Below the pieces are notes generated by a model. That model saw only the letters and a program-made list of their open reading frames with translations, had not been told where the DNA came from and searched no databases. 5,741 nucleotides of DNA, taken from positions 1 through 5,741 of the forward strand of contig FR896041.1 in NCBI GenBank assembly GCA_000435475.1. The letters run 5' to 3'. Origin of the DNA: Cryptobacterium sp. CAG:338 (GTDB lineage: Bacteria > Actinomycetota > Coriobacteriia > Coriobacteriales > Eggerthellaceae). Position numbers and translations under genes: made by a program. Positions 5,081 through 5,741 of the stretch are shown here, one piece after another; position 1 is the stretch's first letter; every line of letters begins with the position of its first letter.

Positions 5081-5741
5081 ATGAATTACGTTACTCCAGT
5101 CGGTTTTCGCGATGTAGTGAGCGAAGAAGCCCTGGTTCGCGAAGAGCTTACTTCTCGAGTAAAGGCGTGTTTCGCTGCAAAGGGTTATCTACCAGTAGAA
5201 ACCCCCACTCTCGAAGTTTTAGACGTAATGGAGGCTGGCGGTCACGTTCCTGAAGCGCCTTTCAAGTTCTTTGATTCTCATGGTGATTTGCTTGCTATGC
5301 GTCCTGACGTGACTATGCAAGTGGCCCGTATGTGTGCATCGAGAAGTGAAGCGTCAGGAGGCATCGAGAAACCTCTTCGTTTGCGCTACACTCAGCGCGT
5401 TTTTCGCGAAAAAACGATCGAAGCAGCTGCGCGCGAACTTACACAGTGCGGTGCAGAATGTCTAGGAGTTCCTGGAAGGGAAGCAGACCTCGAATTGGTG
5501 AGCATGTTTGCTTCTGCGCTGGAAGAGTGCGGGCTGACGCAATTTACGATTGCGCTAGGATCTGCTGGGGTGCTTCGCGACCTGTTAAGCGAAAGCTGCG
5601 CAAGTGAGCAGTGGCAATCAGCTGTCTTGCAGGCGTATCACACTTCAAACTTTGTATATCTCGGAGAGCTGGTTGAAGCTGCCGAACGAGCATCGGCTGC
5701 CAAGCGGGTATCAGCTGCCGAACGAGTATCGACAGGCGCTA
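5081..5741 (+). CDS. hisZ: ATP phosphoribosyltransferase regulatory subunit HisZ, 3'-partial
   Basis: HisZ is a catalytically inactive relative of histidyl-tRNA synthetase that joins the short form of HisG to make the first enzyme of histidine synthesis (ATP plus PRPP to phosphoribosyl-ATP) and mediates feedback control. The first 220 residues are in the window. They show TPVGFRD (residues 5-11), the YLPVETPTLEVLD strand (about 35-47), the class II motif-2-like RYTQRVFREKT and ELTQCGAECLGV (about 105-130), and ADLELV. In place of the PEGT loop of active HisRS there is MRPDVTMQVARM (about 72-83), typical of HisZ, so this is unlikely to be the tRNA synthetase. A hisG gene would be expected next, outside the window. 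Odd point: residues 200-217 are three tandem six-residue repeats (AAERAS, AAKRVS, AAERVS). The start choice is discussed at the ribosome binding site entry. The C-terminus is not seen. Confidence 0.87.
   Translation, partial: MNYVTPVGFRDVVSEEALVREELTSRVKACFAAKGYLPVETPTLEVLDVMEAGGHVPEAPFKFFDSHGDLLAMRPDVTMQVARMCASRSEASGGIEKPLRLRYTQRVFREKTIEAAARELTQCGAECLGVPGREADLELVSMFASALEECGLTQFTIALGSAGVLRDLLSESCASEQWQSAVLQAYHTSNFVYLGELVEAAERASAAKRVSAAERVSTGA
5678..5731 (+). repeat. Three in-frame 18-bp tandem repeats inside hisZ
   Basis: GCTGCCGAACGAGCATCG (5678-5695), GCTGCCAAGCGGGTATCA (5696-5713) and GCTGCCGAACGAGTATCG (5714-5731) encode AAERAS, AAKRVS and AAERVS. Pairwise they differ at 1 to 5 positions, so expansion is fairly recent. 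More copies may lie beyond the window edge. The encoded stretch is helix-forming and highly charged. Confidence 0.9.

Overview
The window is a 5.7-kb piece of a bacterial chromosome with moderate G+C and four recognisable genes, one broken gene and an unusual amount of repetitive non-coding DNA. The nuclease-like pseudogene has an N-terminus (MKLYLGHKSALDYW) and overall layout that I associate with a protein family expanded in Coriobacteriia (Eggerthellales). Together with the standard code and a separate HisZ-type protein, this suggests a lower-G+C member of that class such as a Cryptobacterium relative. The species-level guess is inference from memory, not a database result.

Left part (1-1408, + strand): the 3' 94% or so of a neurotransmitter:sodium symporter (NSS, LeuT-like) gene; its start lies just outside the window. 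It is followed by about 340 bp of degenerate tandem repeats with a period of 34-37 bp (about 1412-1750). Converging from the right is a minus-strand pseudogene (2747-1810) for a DUF559/Vsr-like PD-(D/E)XK nuclease-fold protein. It is interrupted by one frameshift and by one in-frame TGA at a position where a Trp (TGG) is expected.

Middle part (2748-3412): gene-poor DNA, with a strong hairpin terminator at 3107-3140 that best fits minus-strand transcription, then another repeat-rich stretch (3141-3330). Two minus-strand genes follow: a universal stress protein (3889-3413) and a gamma-carbonic-anhydrase-like left-handed beta-helix protein (4653-4030). Each has a strong G-rich ribosome binding site and its own good -10 box, so they look separately transcribed although they lie in line.

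Right part (4654-5741): a divergent intergenic region with a perfect 7-bp inverted repeat, a possible + strand promoter and a roughly 180-bp hexanucleotide-periodic tract. This leads into the start of hisZ, the regulatory subunit of ATP phosphoribosyltransferase (histidine biosynthesis), which runs off the window. The hisZ fragment itself contains three in-frame 18-bp tandem repeats at its end.

The genes do not form one pathway: amino-acid uptake, stress response, a CA-like metalloenzyme and histidine synthesis are adjacent housekeeping functions. The most distinctive aspect is the repeat content. Every large gap, and one coding region, carries short-period degenerate repeats with recurring GCATC / GTATT / GCACCTGC cores. 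I found no convincing new defence or mobile system; the nuclease-like gene is the nearest candidate and it is broken.
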